Assembly (NCBI GenBank): GCA_021107855.1
Contig: JAIORZ010000002.1
Coordinates: 309,425 to 373,424, forward strand
Origin: an archaeon
GTDB lineage: Archaea > Nanobdellota > Nanobdellia > Pacearchaeales > GW2011-AR1
Direction: 5' to 3'
Length of the DNA stretch: 64,000 bases
Shown here: positions 18,075-27,491 of the stretch, one piece after another
How the letters are laid out: every line of letters begins with the position of its first letter
Position numbering within the stretch: the stretch's first letter is position 1
Made by a program: the position numbers and the translations under genes
The notes under the pieces: model-generated
Databases searched by the model: none
Seen by the model: the letters and a program-made list of their open reading frames with translations, nothing else
What the model was told of the DNA's origin: nothing

Positions 18075-18551
18075 TTAATCAAAATAGCTTTGTTTCTTCG
18101 AAATATTTCCATTTTCGAAATTCTTTTCAAAAGATTCGAAGAGACCATAAATTTTCGGTTTTATGTCTTGCCATATTTCAAATGTATTATTGATAAAGTC
18201 TATTTCATTTTTTTCGGAATAAGTTGTGTCGAGTTTCATCGTTTTAAGTTGAATTTTAGAAAGTGTTTTGTAAAGAAATTGCATTATTTCTTTGTCCCGT
18301 GTCGAGACATTTTTTAGAATTTGAAAAACAAATATTGGCGGATTTGCTGGATTGATTAATGTTTCAAAGAGATGTGTGTATGCTGTTATTTTTTCATTAA
18401 TAATTCTTCGTATTTCTCGCGCTAAAAACAAAGTTTCTTTATCATAGAGTTTCTCGATGTCGAAATCTTGAGTTATTGCTTCAAACTCCGGAAGACTATA
18501 TTTTATTTTGAGCAACTCGTATTCCTTTTTCAAATCCAATTGCGTTTCCAT
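18075..18551 (-). CDS. Hypothetical protein
   Basis: 158-aa ORF. Confidence 0.6.
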   Translation of the reverse strand: METQLDLKKEYELLKIKYSLPEFEAITQDFDIEKLYDKETLFLAREIRRIINEKITAYTHLFETLINPANPPIFVFQILKNVSTRDKEIMQFLYKTLSKIQLKTMKLDTTYSEKNEIDFINNTFEIWQDIKPKIYGLFESFEKNFENGNISKKQSYFD

Positions 18552-18625
18552 AGGTAGGTGGTGAAGGACGGGTTTATAAGATTTTTGATAGATAGTTTTA
18601 AATATGAATTTTTCGGGAATACATT

Positions 18626-19048
18626 ATGACAGTCAAGAAAGGAGATAAAATCAAGGTTGATTATACTGGGAGTTTTGAAAATGGCGAAGTGTTTGATGCG
18701 AGCGAGAAGCATGGGCAACCTTTAGAGTTCGAAGCTGGGAAAGGGATGGTTGTTCCTGGATTCGATGCGGCTGTGATTGGAATGGATGTTGCCGGGGAAA
18801 AAGAATTTACGCTTAAACCGAATGAGGCCTATGGAATGCCCAATGAGAAGGCTGTTCAGAAAGTTCCTAAGGATAAATTTCCGCCTGAAGCTAAAGAAGG
18901 CATGATGATTGGTGTTCCGCTTCCTAGTGGGCAGCAGATACCGGCCAAAATTGCGAAGATTGATGATAAGGAAGTTACAATTGATATGAATCATCCTTTA
19001 GCTGGAAAAACACTTGTATTTAAAATTAAGATTGTTTCTATTAATTAA
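18626..19048 (+). CDS. FKBP-type peptidyl-prolyl cis-trans isomerase
   Basis: VKKGDKIKVDYTGSFENGEVFDASEKHGQPLEFEAGKGMVVPGFDAAVIGM. Confidence 0.93.
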   Translation: MTVKKGDKIKVDYTGSFENGEVFDASEKHGQPLEFEAGKGMVVPGFDAAVIGMDVAGEKEFTLKPNEAYGMPNEKAVQKVPKDKFPPEAKEGMMIGVPLPSGQQIPAKIAKIDDKEVTIDMNHPLAGKTLVFKIKIVSIN

Positions 19049-19078
19049 ATCTTTAAAGTCTGTTCTTTTATTTCTAAT

Positions 19079-19471
19079 ATGGTAAATTTTAGAGAGTTTG
19101 TAACGAATTCCGGTTTGAAAGTTTTCGCCGGTCGCAATGCCGAAAATAATGACAAATTAGTTTGGGATGCGAAGCCTAATGATGTTTTATTGCATACCTC
19201 TGCACCTGGGAGTCCGTTTGTAAATGTTGGGGGAAATCCTTCTAAAAAGGACATTAAAGAAACTACGATTTTTTGTGCAAAATTTTCTCAAGACTGGAGA
19301 GACTCAAAACGGGATGTTGCTGTGAATGTTTTTTTACGAAAGAATATGGAAAAAGATAGGAAAATGAAAATTGGAACTTGGAATGTAAAGAAACAAAAAA
19401 AAATAAAAGTAAAGAAAAGTGATATACTTAAATATGAAAAGATTTTGAGGGAAAACAATGAAACCGATTAA
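19079..19471 (+). CDS. Stand-alone NFACT-R (DUF814-like) RNA-binding domain protein
   Basis: FREFVTNSGLKVFAGRNAENNDKLVWDAKPNDVLLHTSAPGSPFVNV, like the RqcH/Tae2 NFACT-R domain. Confidence 0.7.
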   Translation: MVNFREFVTNSGLKVFAGRNAENNDKLVWDAKPNDVLLHTSAPGSPFVNVGGNPSKKDIKETTIFCAKFSQDWRDSKRDVAVNVFLRKNMEKDRKMKIGTWNVKKQKKIKVKKSDILKYEKILRENNETD

Positions 19472-19706
19472 ACAGTTGCAACTTGGAAAAGCGGGACTTA
19501 GTGATGCGTTTGTTGAGCAGGTTCGAGGTGTTTTTGAAAATGAAAAAGCTTTGAAGATTTCTATTTTGAAATCGGCTTGTCGGAATAAGGATGATGCAAG
19601 AAAGATTGGAGAAGATTTAGTTGAGAAGCTAGGAACGAAGTTTGGGTTTAAGTTGGTTGGATATGTTTTAACGGTTGTAAAGTTTCGAAAGAATCAGCGG
19701 CAGTAG
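19458..19706 (+). CDS. CRM/YhbY-type RNA-binding protein
   Basis: LQLGKAGLSDAFVEQVRGVFENEKALKISILKSACRNKDDARKIGEDLVEKLGTKFGFKLVGYVLTVVK. Confidence 0.75.
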   Translation: MKPIKQLQLGKAGLSDAFVEQVRGVFENEKALKISILKSACRNKDDARKIGEDLVEKLGTKFGFKLVGYVLTVVKFRKNQRQ

Positions 19707-19747
19707 AGTGTATAAATTTTTATAAAGTGTGAGTATCTTTTTGTTTT

Positions 19748-20104
19748 ATGAATGACGATTTTAATTTTGAAGGGAAAAAATTGTATGAAAGAGACGGAAT
19801 TTGTATTTACAAAGGGAATGCCCCTGATACTCATGATGTCGTGATAAAAGGGAAATATCTTTTTCTTGATAGAGATATGAGAAGAGATTGGTTATCTAGG
19901 GGAATTGATGGTGTTCGAGAGGGCTATGGGTGTTTCACTTCTCCCATTGAAAGTGGAAATTTAGAATCTGATTTTGAGATTTCTGCTTGCGAATTAGCAT
20001 TTGCCTTGAGCCAAAGTGAGATTAGAGAGATGAAAGATGAAATAAACAATCTATTGGATACGATTCAACCCAAAAGCCATTCGAAAAATCGTCATAGAGA
20101 ATAA
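19748..20104 (+). CDS. Hypothetical protein
   Basis: ORF; AATTTTTATAAAG 20 nt upstream of ATG. Confidence 0.55.
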   Translation: MNDDFNFEGKKLYERDGICIYKGNAPDTHDVVIKGKYLFLDRDMRRDWLSRGIDGVREGYGCFTSPIESGNLESDFEISACELAFALSQSEIREMKDEINNLLDTIQPKSHSKNRHRE

Positions 20105-20203
20105 GATCAGATGACGATAGTTTTATAAACTAAAATTTTAATTAATTATCAGGTTAATGAGTCTCGGACTTATCTATCTTCGAAAGAAGAGCCTAAATAC
20201 AAA

Positions 20204-20767
20204 ATGGCAAAAACAATATTTGCACAGAACCCAGAAAAGTATATTCCGGCTTTGGCTGAAGCCCTGAAAAAGATTCCTGAATTTAAAGTTCCCGAATGGG
20301 CGCAGTATGTTAAAACTGGTGTTTCAAGAGAGAGACCACCTATGGATGAGAATTTTTGGTATACTCGTGCTGCTAGTATTTTGAGGCAGTTGTATATTCG
20401 TGGTGTTGTTGGCGTTGGGAAACTTAGAACTCGATATGGTTCCAAGAAAGACAGAGGCGGAAAGCCAGACAAATTTTTCAAATCGGGTGGAAAGATTATT
20501 CGTGTTATTTTGCAGCAGGCTGAGGCGGCTGGTTTAGTTGAGAAGATTTTGAGGATGCAACATGGTCGGAGATTGACACAACAAGGAAGAGATTTCTTGG
20601 ATTCTATTGAAGTTGAGGAAAAGAAAATCAATAGTGATAATTGGACCGTAAAGAGTATTAGAGATGTCGATAATGAACAGCAAGATGTAGAAGAGAAAGG
20701 GAATGAAGTTGAGGTTGTAGATGAAGATAGCAATATTAAAGAAGAGGTAGAAAAAGATGGTAAGTAG
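20204..20767 (+). CDS. 30S ribosomal protein S19e with acidic C-terminal extension
   Basis: WARYxK-like VPEWAQYVKTGVSRERPPMDENFWYTRAASILRQLYIRGVVGVGKLRTRYGS. Confidence 0.92.
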   Translation: MAKTIFAQNPEKYIPALAEALKKIPEFKVPEWAQYVKTGVSRERPPMDENFWYTRAASILRQLYIRGVVGVGKLRTRYGSKKDRGGKPDKFFKSGGKIIRVILQQAEAAGLVEKILRMQHGRRLTQQGRDFLDSIEVEEKKINSDNWTVKSIRDVDNEQQDVEEKGNEVEVVDEDSNIKEEVEKDGK

Positions 20768-20972
20768 AAAGGCTAAAGCTGCTAGCAGTAAAAAAAGGCA
20801 TTTGGACCGAGCGCAGAAGCAAACGAAGTGGGCACCGTTTTGGACAGTTATCAAAAAGTTTGGAAAAGGAAAGAAGGTCCATCCGTCGAGTATTACTCAT
20901 GTTAAGAGAAGCTGGAATCGGACAAGTTTGAAAATTAAACCGAGGAAAATGGCTAAGAAGCATTTAGGATGA
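20757..20972 (+). CDS. 50S ribosomal protein L39e-like
   Basis: SSKKRHLDRAQKQTKWAPFWTVIKKF...RSWNRTSLKIKPRKMAKKHLG. Confidence 0.75.
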   Translation: MVSRKAKAASSKKRHLDRAQKQTKWAPFWTVIKKFGKGKKVHPSSITHVKRSWNRTSLKIKPRKMAKKHLG

Positions 20973-21691
20973 TGGTAGAAGAAGTTAAGAAAACTGAGAG
21001 CAAAAAGTTAGAAGAGTTTAAGGAAAGTGATGAGAATAAAAAAGCTATCGCTGAGAGTGAGGGCAAAGCTGTGGAAGTTAAAAAAGAAAGGAAAGAGTCT
21101 ACACCGGCTGTCACTAAGGTTAAAAAGAAAGGAAAGAAAACCGAGGGCAAAGCTGAACTTGAAAGAGAGTATATTGTTCCGTTGAGAAAGGGATTTCTGA
21201 ACGTGCCACATTATCGGAGAGCGAAGAAAGCCGTTAAAACTTTGAAGGAATTTATGGTTAGGCATATGAATATTCGTGATGGAGACACTCGGAAAGTTAA
21301 AATTAATATTCATTTGAATAATGAAATCTGGTTTAGGGGGATTAAAAAACCGCTTACTAAAATTAAAGTTAAAGCAAAAAAGATTGGTGGAATTGTTTAT
21401 GTTGAGTTGGCTGATGTTCCTAAGGTTGTGAAGTTTAAAATGGCTCGTGAGGAGAAAGTTAAAATGGCTAGTGTTGTTGACAAGAAAGGTGCTAAGAAGA
21501 CTGAGAAGGAAAAAGTTGAGGCGGATAAGGACAAGGATGGGGTTGATGATAAGAAGGAAGAGGACGAGAGGAAGAAGGCTGGGGCTGAGAAAGCGGCTAG
21601 TGTTGCCAAGGAGAAGAATAGAGACTTGAAGCGCACAGCTCAGGGGAAGCATGCGCAGAAGACGGTGCCGGTTCGAAAGGTTTTGAAGTAG
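20969..21691 (+). CDS. 50S ribosomal protein L31e with long charged N- and C-terminal extensions
   Basis: Core REYIVPLRKGFLNVPHYRRAKKAVKTLKEFMVRHMNIRDGDTRKVKINIHLNNEIWFRGIKKP. Confidence 0.85.
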   Translation: MMVEEVKKTESKKLEEFKESDENKKAIAESEGKAVEVKKERKESTPAVTKVKKKGKKTEGKAELEREYIVPLRKGFLNVPHYRRAKKAVKTLKEFMVRHMNIRDGDTRKVKINIHLNNEIWFRGIKKPLTKIKVKAKKIGGIVYVELADVPKVVKFKMAREEKVKMASVVDKKGAKKTEKEKVEADKDKDGVDDKKEEDERKKAGAEKAASVAKEKNRDLKRTAQGKHAQKTVPVRKVLK

Positions 21692-21725
21692 GTAAGTTTT
21701 TAATTTTAGGATTCTATTTGGTTTT

Positions 21726-22412
21726 ATGAAGTTAATTAGTAAGGAATTGGAAAATGCTGCCAATAAAGATAGAGCTAAGGTTTTTGCGAGATTTTTTAAA
21801 ACAGAGAAAGGTGAATACGGCGAGGGAGATGTTTTTCTGGGAATTAGTAATGGAGAATTAAGGCGGATTATGAAAAAGCATTGGGAAAGAGTTGGATTTT
21901 CTGATATTGAGATGTTACTTCATTCTAGAATTCATGAGAAAAGATTGGTTGCGTTATTGATTTTAGTTGAGAAATTTAAAGATTCCCCTGAAATAATTTA
22001 CGATTTTTATTTAAGAAACACGCAATTTATCAATAATTGGGATTTAGTTGATTTGTCAGCGTGGAAAATTGTTGGAAGTTGGTTATTAGATAAAAAGGAT
22101 AGGAGTGTTTTGGATAAGTTGGCTGTTTCGGAAAATTTATGGGAGAGACGAATTGCGATTGTTTCGACATTTGCGTTTATTCGGAAGGGTGAGTTGGATG
22201 ATACTTTGAGAATTGCAAAGATTTTGCTTAGAGATTCGGAGGATTTAATTCATAAGGCTGTGGGTTGGATGTTGAGAGAAGTTGGGAAGAAGAATCAGAA
22301 CATTTTAAGAAATTTTTTGAGGGATAATCATGATGCATTGCCGAGGATGACTTTGAGATATGCGATTGAGAGATTTGAAGAGAAAGAAAAAAAGCGTTTT
22401 TTAAATTTTTAA
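21726..22412 (+). CDS. AlkD-like DNA alkylation repair (HEAT-repeat) protein
   Basis: FFKTEKGEYGEGDVFLGISNGELRRI...NNWDLVDLSAWKIVGSWL...ERRIAIVSTFAFIRKG. Confidence 0.88.
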   Translation: MKLISKELENAANKDRAKVFARFFKTEKGEYGEGDVFLGISNGELRRIMKKHWERVGFSDIEMLLHSRIHEKRLVALLILVEKFKDSPEIIYDFYLRNTQFINNWDLVDLSAWKIVGSWLLDKKDRSVLDKLAVSENLWERRIAIVSTFAFIRKGELDDTLRIAKILLRDSEDLIHKAVGWMLREVGKKNQNILRNFLRDNHDALPRMTLRYAIERFEEKEKKRFLNF

Positions 22413-23081
22413 GATTCCTCGCACTTTGTTATTAGCGCCAAGTCCTCCTTTGTGTGCAATGAGTTCAGCTCCACCACCAAGAGGTCCGAACCACATCTGT
22501 CTAACAAAGGGTTTTCCCCACGTATCTGCAAACCAAATACTCATCTTTTTTATCCCAGCATCCCTCAAAAATTCACTATAATCCCTTGTATTTTTTATAC
22601 CCCCAAATGCATAAACGGCTATTTTGCTATCCACAAGTCCCTTCGTGGAAAGTCTTCCAACTAATCCTTTTGTTGGAGTTAATTGGTTAATTGAATTAAT
22701 GATTGGGATTGCTTTATTTGTCAATTTAACAGAATCCGATAGAGATTTCGCGGTTTGCATAGTATTTGTATAAAATTCTCTCCCATCTCTGGAGCAAGCT
22801 GTAGCTTCTTCAGGATTTTCCATTATCGCAGAATACTTACTTAAAAAAACTCCTTTCTCGGGGATATAAAGAAACGTATCACTTACCCAATTTCCAGTTT
22901 TTGAAATAATAGAATTTTTTCCTTCTTGGATTCTTAATTTAGCATTCTCTTCTAAAGAAATTATACGATATCCTCGTCTATCCAAAAGTCGTTTCCCAAC
23001 ATCAAAAGGAGCTTTTTTAGAAGCTGATACAATTTTTTCTGGTTTTACATCAACATTAATTTCAGTTTGCATTTTTGTCAT
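22401..23081 (-). CDS. Hypothetical protein (226 aa)
   Basis: ORF only. Confidence 0.6.
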   Translation of the reverse strand: MTKMQTEINVDVKPEKIVSASKKAPFDVGKRLLDRRGYRIISLEENAKLRIQEGKNSIISKTGNWVSDTFLYIPEKGVFLSKYSAIMENPEEATACSRDGREFYTNTMQTAKSLSDSVKLTNKAIPIINSINQLTPTKGLVGRLSTKGLVDSKIAVYAFGGIKNTRDYSEFLRDAGIKKMSIWFADTWGKPFVRQMWFGPLGGGAELIAHKGGLGANNKVRGILKI

Positions 23082-23192
23082 ACCTTTTTCATGAAATTGG
23101 GCTTTTTAAATTTTCTGACATTGTTACTCCTCAAGAATTAATCTGAAACAAACGAAGATTAGATATAAAAAGTCACTTTTGCAATTTGTTTT

Positions 23193-24035
23193 ATGAAACC
23201 CATAGGCAAACTCCTTAATTTCGGTTTAATTAATATAGACAAATCAGTCGGACCAACATCTTATTCGGTTTCTGAATTTATCAAAAGACAATTGAAATTG
23301 AAAAAAACGTCGCACATGGGAACGCTTGACCCGAAAGTGACCGGAGTTTTACCCATCACATTGGGACGAGCCTGCAAATTAGCTGGATATTTCATTAAAC
23401 ACGACAAAAGTTATGTTGGAATTTTGGAGACACATAAAAAATGTGGCATTAAGGAGTTACAGAAGTTGATTGATGAGAATTTTAGTGGGAAAATTTTACA
23501 AACACCGCCACATCGGTCAGCTGTAAAAAGAGAAGAAAGACAGAGAAAGGTTTATCTTTGGAAATTATTGGAAGCAAGTGAGGATGGAAAATCTTTTTTA
23601 TTTAATTGCCGAGTTGAGGGTGGGACTTATATTAGAAAGCTTTGTTCAGACCTGGGTGAGATGATTGGCGGGGCACATATGGGAGAATTAAGAAGAACTG
23701 AAGCTGGGATTTTTGATGAAAGTGATTTGGTTAGTTTGAATGATTTTGAAAGCGCAGTTAAGGAATGGAAAACTGGAGATGAAGAGAAGTTAAAAGGAAT
23801 GGTTATGGATGCCGAGAGTGCAATCAAAAAAGTTTTACCCGTGGCTGAAGTTGATAAATCTGCCTTGAAATCGCTCTATATTGGAAGACCACTCTTTGCG
23901 AATAATGTTTTAGAAAAACCTAAATTAAAGGAAGGGGATATCTTTGCTTTATTTTGTAAAGATGAGTTTGTTGGGATTTATCGGAGAACTGGGGAAGAAA
24001 TTATTTTTGGCAGAAGTGAATTCGTCTGTAATTAG
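23193..24035 (+). CDS. tRNA/rRNA pseudouridine synthase Cbf5/TruB family
   Basis: HMGTLDPKVTGVLPITLGRACKLAGYF, GTYIRKLCSDLGEMIGGAHMGELRRTEAG; C-terminal PUA-like. Confidence 0.92.
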   Translation: MKPIGKLLNFGLINIDKSVGPTSYSVSEFIKRQLKLKKTSHMGTLDPKVTGVLPITLGRACKLAGYFIKHDKSYVGILETHKKCGIKELQKLIDENFSGKILQTPPHRSAVKREERQRKVYLWKLLEASEDGKSFLFNCRVEGGTYIRKLCSDLGEMIGGAHMGELRRTEAGIFDESDLVSLNDFESAVKEWKTGDEEKLKGMVMDAESAIKKVLPVAEVDKSALKSLYIGRPLFANNVLEKPKLKEGDIFALFCKDEFVGIYRRTGEEIIFGRSEFVCN

Positions 24036-24101
24036 GTAAAATTTCAAACATATAGTTTAGAAGATAGATTTATTTTTAAGTAGAAGTTTCGTAGATTTTT
24101 T

Positions 24102-26144
24102 ATGAAAGAAGATGAAATAGAAGAGGATGTGATTAAGGCAATTGATCAGGATGAGTTTTTGATTGATGCGAAGGAATTCTTTGAGGTAAATCGGAAGGAG
24201 ATCGGTAAGGTCGCGAAAAGAGGGGAAAAGATTGTTTCTGTTGATTTTGAAAATTTTTCGGCGCATAGCCCTGAGTTGGCTGAAAATTTGATTGATAGGC
24301 CTGAAGAAACGATACAACTATTGGAGGTCGCATTGGAAGAGTTAGAATGGGCACCGAATGATGCACGAGTTAGATTTACCAGTATTTCGGGACAGCAAGA
24401 ACTGTTCATTCGGCATATCCGGTCGAAACATCTGGGGAAAATGATTGGAATCGACGGTATCGTCAGACAAGCGAGTGAGGTTAGACCGTTAGTGACAAAT
24501 GCTAAATTCGAGTGTCCAAGTTGTGGAACGATTATTTCTGTTTTGCAAATTGATAAGAAGTTTAAGGAGCCGAGTAGATGTTCGTGTGGTCGTCGTGGCG
24601 GGTTTAAAGAAATTGCAAAAGACATGGTTGATGCGCAGGTTTTGACGATTGAGGAGGCTTCGGATAATTTGCATGGGGGGGAACAGCCGAAGAGAATGAC
24701 GATTTTTCTAAAAGAGGATTTGGTTGACCCGAATATGGAAATGAGGACGACGCCTGGGGCTCGGGTTAAGGTGATTGGGATTTTGAAGGAGATTGCGATT
24801 ACGACGGGGAGCGGGGCGATGTTGACCCGTTTTGATTTGGCGATTGAATCGAATAATGTGATTCCGTTGGAGGAGAGTTTTGAGGATGTGGATATTGATG
24901 ATGAGGATGAGAGAGCGATTCGTGAGTTGGCGGCCAGTCCCGATTTGATGAAAAAGATGACGGACAGCATTGCACCTTCAATTTGGGGACATCGTGATGT
25001 GAAAAAAGCCTTAGCGTTCCAGTTGTTTGGCGGAGTAAAGAAAACACGGAGTGATAATACGAAAATGAGAGGAGATGTCCATGTTTTGTTGGTCGGGGAC
25101 CCGGGTGTTGCGAAGTCGGTTATGCTTGGGTTTATTGCGGGTGTTGCTCCGAAAGCTCGTTATATTTCTGGGAAATCGTCAACTGGCGCTGGTTTGACGG
25201 CAACTGTTGTAAAAGACGATATTTTGAAGGGCTGGGGACTTGAGGCTGGTGCGATGGTTTTGGCGAATAAGGGGATTGTTTGTATTGATGAGTTTGATAA
25301 GATGGACGAGGAGGATAGGTCTACGATGCATGAGGCTATGGAGCAGCAGACCGTGACGATTTCGAAGGCGACTGTTCAAGCTACTTTGCGCTCTCAGACT
25401 TCAGTTTTGGCAGCTGCGAATCCTAAATTTGGTCGATTTGACCCATTGCAGTCAATTCCGAAACAGGTAAATTTAATGCCAAGTCTACTATCCCGTTTCG
25501 ATGCAATTTTCATCATCAGAGATATCCCAAGCAGAGAAAAAGACGAAGCAATCGCATCACACGTATTACTCGAACACCAACAAGAGGCGAAACACGATGT
25601 CATTGATAACGATTTGTTAAGAAAATACATCTCATACGCCAAGCAAAAATATAATCCGGTTTTGACTAACGAGGCAGTTGTAGCGATGAAAGATTTTTAT
25701 GTAGGGTTGAGAAATATGCCACAGATTGGGGACGGTCCGAGTAAGCCAATTCCTATTGGGGCACGACAGTTAGAGGCGATGGTCAGGTTATCAGAGGCAC
25801 ATGCTCGAATGAGATTGAGTGATAAGGTTGAGGTTGAAGATGCTATTGCGGCGATTAATTTGGTGAAGAGTTATTTGTTGCAGGTTGGTTATGATAAGGA
25901 TACGAAGACTTTTGATGTTGATAAGATTACGGGGACGAGTGCTTCGGCTAGGAATAAGATTAGTGTTGTTATTGATACTTTGGATGAGCTGGAGAAGAGG
26001 TTGGGGAAGTTGATTCCGTTGGAGGAAGTTTCGAAGGCGCTTGAGGGGAGGATGAAGGATGCTGATGTTGATGAGGCAATTGGGAAGTTGTTGAAAGCTG
26101 GGGATTTGTTTAGACCGAGGAGAGGGTTTGTTCAGAGGATGTAA
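24102..26144 (+). CDS. mcm: Replicative DNA helicase MCM
   Basis: Zn finger CPSC...CSC, Walker A GDPGVAKS, Walker B CIDEFDKM, arginine finger LLSRFD. Confidence 0.96.
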   Translation: MKEDEIEEDVIKAIDQDEFLIDAKEFFEVNRKEIGKVAKRGEKIVSVDFENFSAHSPELAENLIDRPEETIQLLEVALEELEWAPNDARVRFTSISGQQELFIRHIRSKHLGKMIGIDGIVRQASEVRPLVTNAKFECPSCGTIISVLQIDKKFKEPSRCSCGRRGGFKEIAKDMVDAQVLTIEEASDNLHGGEQPKRMTIFLKEDLVDPNMEMRTTPGARVKVIGILKEIAITTGSGAMLTRFDLAIESNNVIPLEESFEDVDIDDEDERAIRELAASPDLMKKMTDSIAPSIWGHRDVKKALAFQLFGGVKKTRSDNTKMRGDVHVLLVGDPGVAKSVMLGFIAGVAPKARYISGKSSTGAGLTATVVKDDILKGWGLEAGAMVLANKGIVCIDEFDKMDEEDRSTMHEAMEQQTVTISKATVQATLRSQTSVLAAANPKFGRFDPLQSIPKQVNLMPSLLSRFDAIFIIRDIPSREKDEAIASHVLLEHQQEAKHDVIDNDLLRKYISYAKQKYNPVLTNEAVVAMKDFYVGLRNMPQIGDGPSKPIPIGARQLEAMVRLSEAHARMRLSDKVEVEDAIAAINLVKSYLLQVGYDKDTKTFDVDKITGTSASARNKISVVIDTLDELEKRLGKLIPLEEVSKALEGRMKDADVDEAIGKLLKAGDLFRPRRGFVQRM

Positions 26145-26188
26145 GATATTATTAGGCTATATTTTATCACAATAATTCTTAAAAGGTC

Positions 26189-26467
26189 ATGGGTTCTATC
26201 AGTAGAATGGGAACTCTTTATGATGTAATGGTCGAATCCATTAAGGATAAATATTTTAGGGATACCGATGGGGTGATTTACCGAGTTGAGGGAATTGGTT
26301 TACATGATAAACATTCTGAAGTTTCTATGGTAGAAGTTTTGACGAGGCAAAGTGTTGGCGTTGATATGTTGTGCATTAGAGAGTATGAGAAGGTTTCTAG
26401 AGAAGATGTAAAGGAAACCTTATTTGGAATAGAGAGAAGAATTTCAGAAGAAAAAGAAAGCTTGTAA
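26189..26467 (+). CDS. Hypothetical protein
   Basis: ORF only. Confidence 0.5.
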   Translation: MGSISRMGTLYDVMVESIKDKYFRDTDGVIYRVEGIGLHDKHSEVSMVEVLTRQSVGVDMLCIREYEKVSREDVKETLFGIERRISEEKESL

Positions 26468-26569
26468 TTATATTAAATCCAGCTCAATTCCTGAGGTCGA
26501 GGAAAGGGTTGTGTAACATATGTGATTTGGTATAATGATTTTTATAAAGAACCTTTTGGTTTAATTTCT

Positions 26570-27469
26570 ATGTACTCGACAATGAATTATTCTGTCCCAG
26601 AGAAGAAGGGGGAATTGCGTGATTTTAATGACATATTCTTGGGCATTGTAAAAAAAAGGGTGGAAAGCAGTTGCTGTGGAGTTCATCCTAGTCATGCAGG
26701 CATTGTACCTGTCGCGGCTGATTTTTTTAGAGAGATGGTGCCGAAGTCTGAGAATCCTGTTAAAGTTTTGGAAAATTCTTTTACATCTCAAAGCCCCTTC
26801 CTCCCTGGGATGTCATTAGTTTCTACCCCTACTAATTCGGACAGACCATATTTTATTCAAAGAGAAAGAAGGAGATGGGATAGTGATTATGATACTAAAA
26901 TGTTTTTAAAAATAAATGGCACCGAAACAGGCATAAATAGAGTTGATTGGGCTAGAGTTTTTGGGCAAATCCCATCTGCAGCATTAATCGTTGCAGAAGA
27001 AAGAAAATTTAATCCTGTTATCACAATTCCCTCTTTCGACGGAAGATTCCCGAATTATTTTAAAGACCTGATCTTTGATTCTATGCCTGAAGGACTAAAG
27101 GTTGGGACCGTCTTAATTGACGGGCATGTCGGCGAATATTGTGGTAAGCATTCAGATGGAGGAATGATTGTGGTTAATGGTAGTACCGGACAAAATTTAG
27201 GAGATGTCTCTAATGGAGTTACATATATTGTAAAAGATTTTGCCGGAAAACCCACGCAGGTTGAAAATTGTAATTTTTATGTTGGACTTGGATTTAGAGG
27301 AAGAGATTTCGGAGACGAAATTAAAGATTTTGAACTTGATAAACTTAGAGAGAAAGGATGTAAGATAGATAAATGGACTAATTTTAAGAAAGATGCATTT
27401 AAGAAAAAATTCATATCTCTTGAGAAAATGCTTGCTATTAATCCAACTCAATCTCAACAATCCTTATAA
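26570..27469 (+). CDS. Hypothetical protein with GXGXG-like (GltB C-terminal/FwdC-like) beta-helix segment
   Basis: GHVGEYCGKHSDGGMIVVNGSTGQNLGDVSNGVTYIVKD. AATTTTTATAAAG-like GATTTTTATAAAG 20 nt before ATG 26570. Confidence 0.5.
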   Translation: MYSTMNYSVPEKKGELRDFNDIFLGIVKKRVESSCCGVHPSHAGIVPVAADFFREMVPKSENPVKVLENSFTSQSPFLPGMSLVSTPTNSDRPYFIQRERRRWDSDYDTKMFLKINGTETGINRVDWARVFGQIPSAALIVAEERKFNPVITIPSFDGRFPNYFKDLIFDSMPEGLKVGTVLIDGHVGEYCGKHSDGGMIVVNGSTGQNLGDVSNGVTYIVKDFAGKPTQVENCNFYVGLGFRGRDFGDEIKDFELDKLREKGCKIDKWTNFKKDAFKKKFISLEKMLAINPTQSQQSL

Positions 27470-27491
27470 ACTCAAATCAATATCCCCAAAC

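Noticed and set aside
21008-21763. 251-aa minus-strand ORF
   Set aside because: Antisense to L31e; Leu/Asn/Phe-rich mirror of charged coding sequence.
24146-24970. 274-aa minus-strand ORF
   Set aside because: Antisense to MCM; no recognisable domain.
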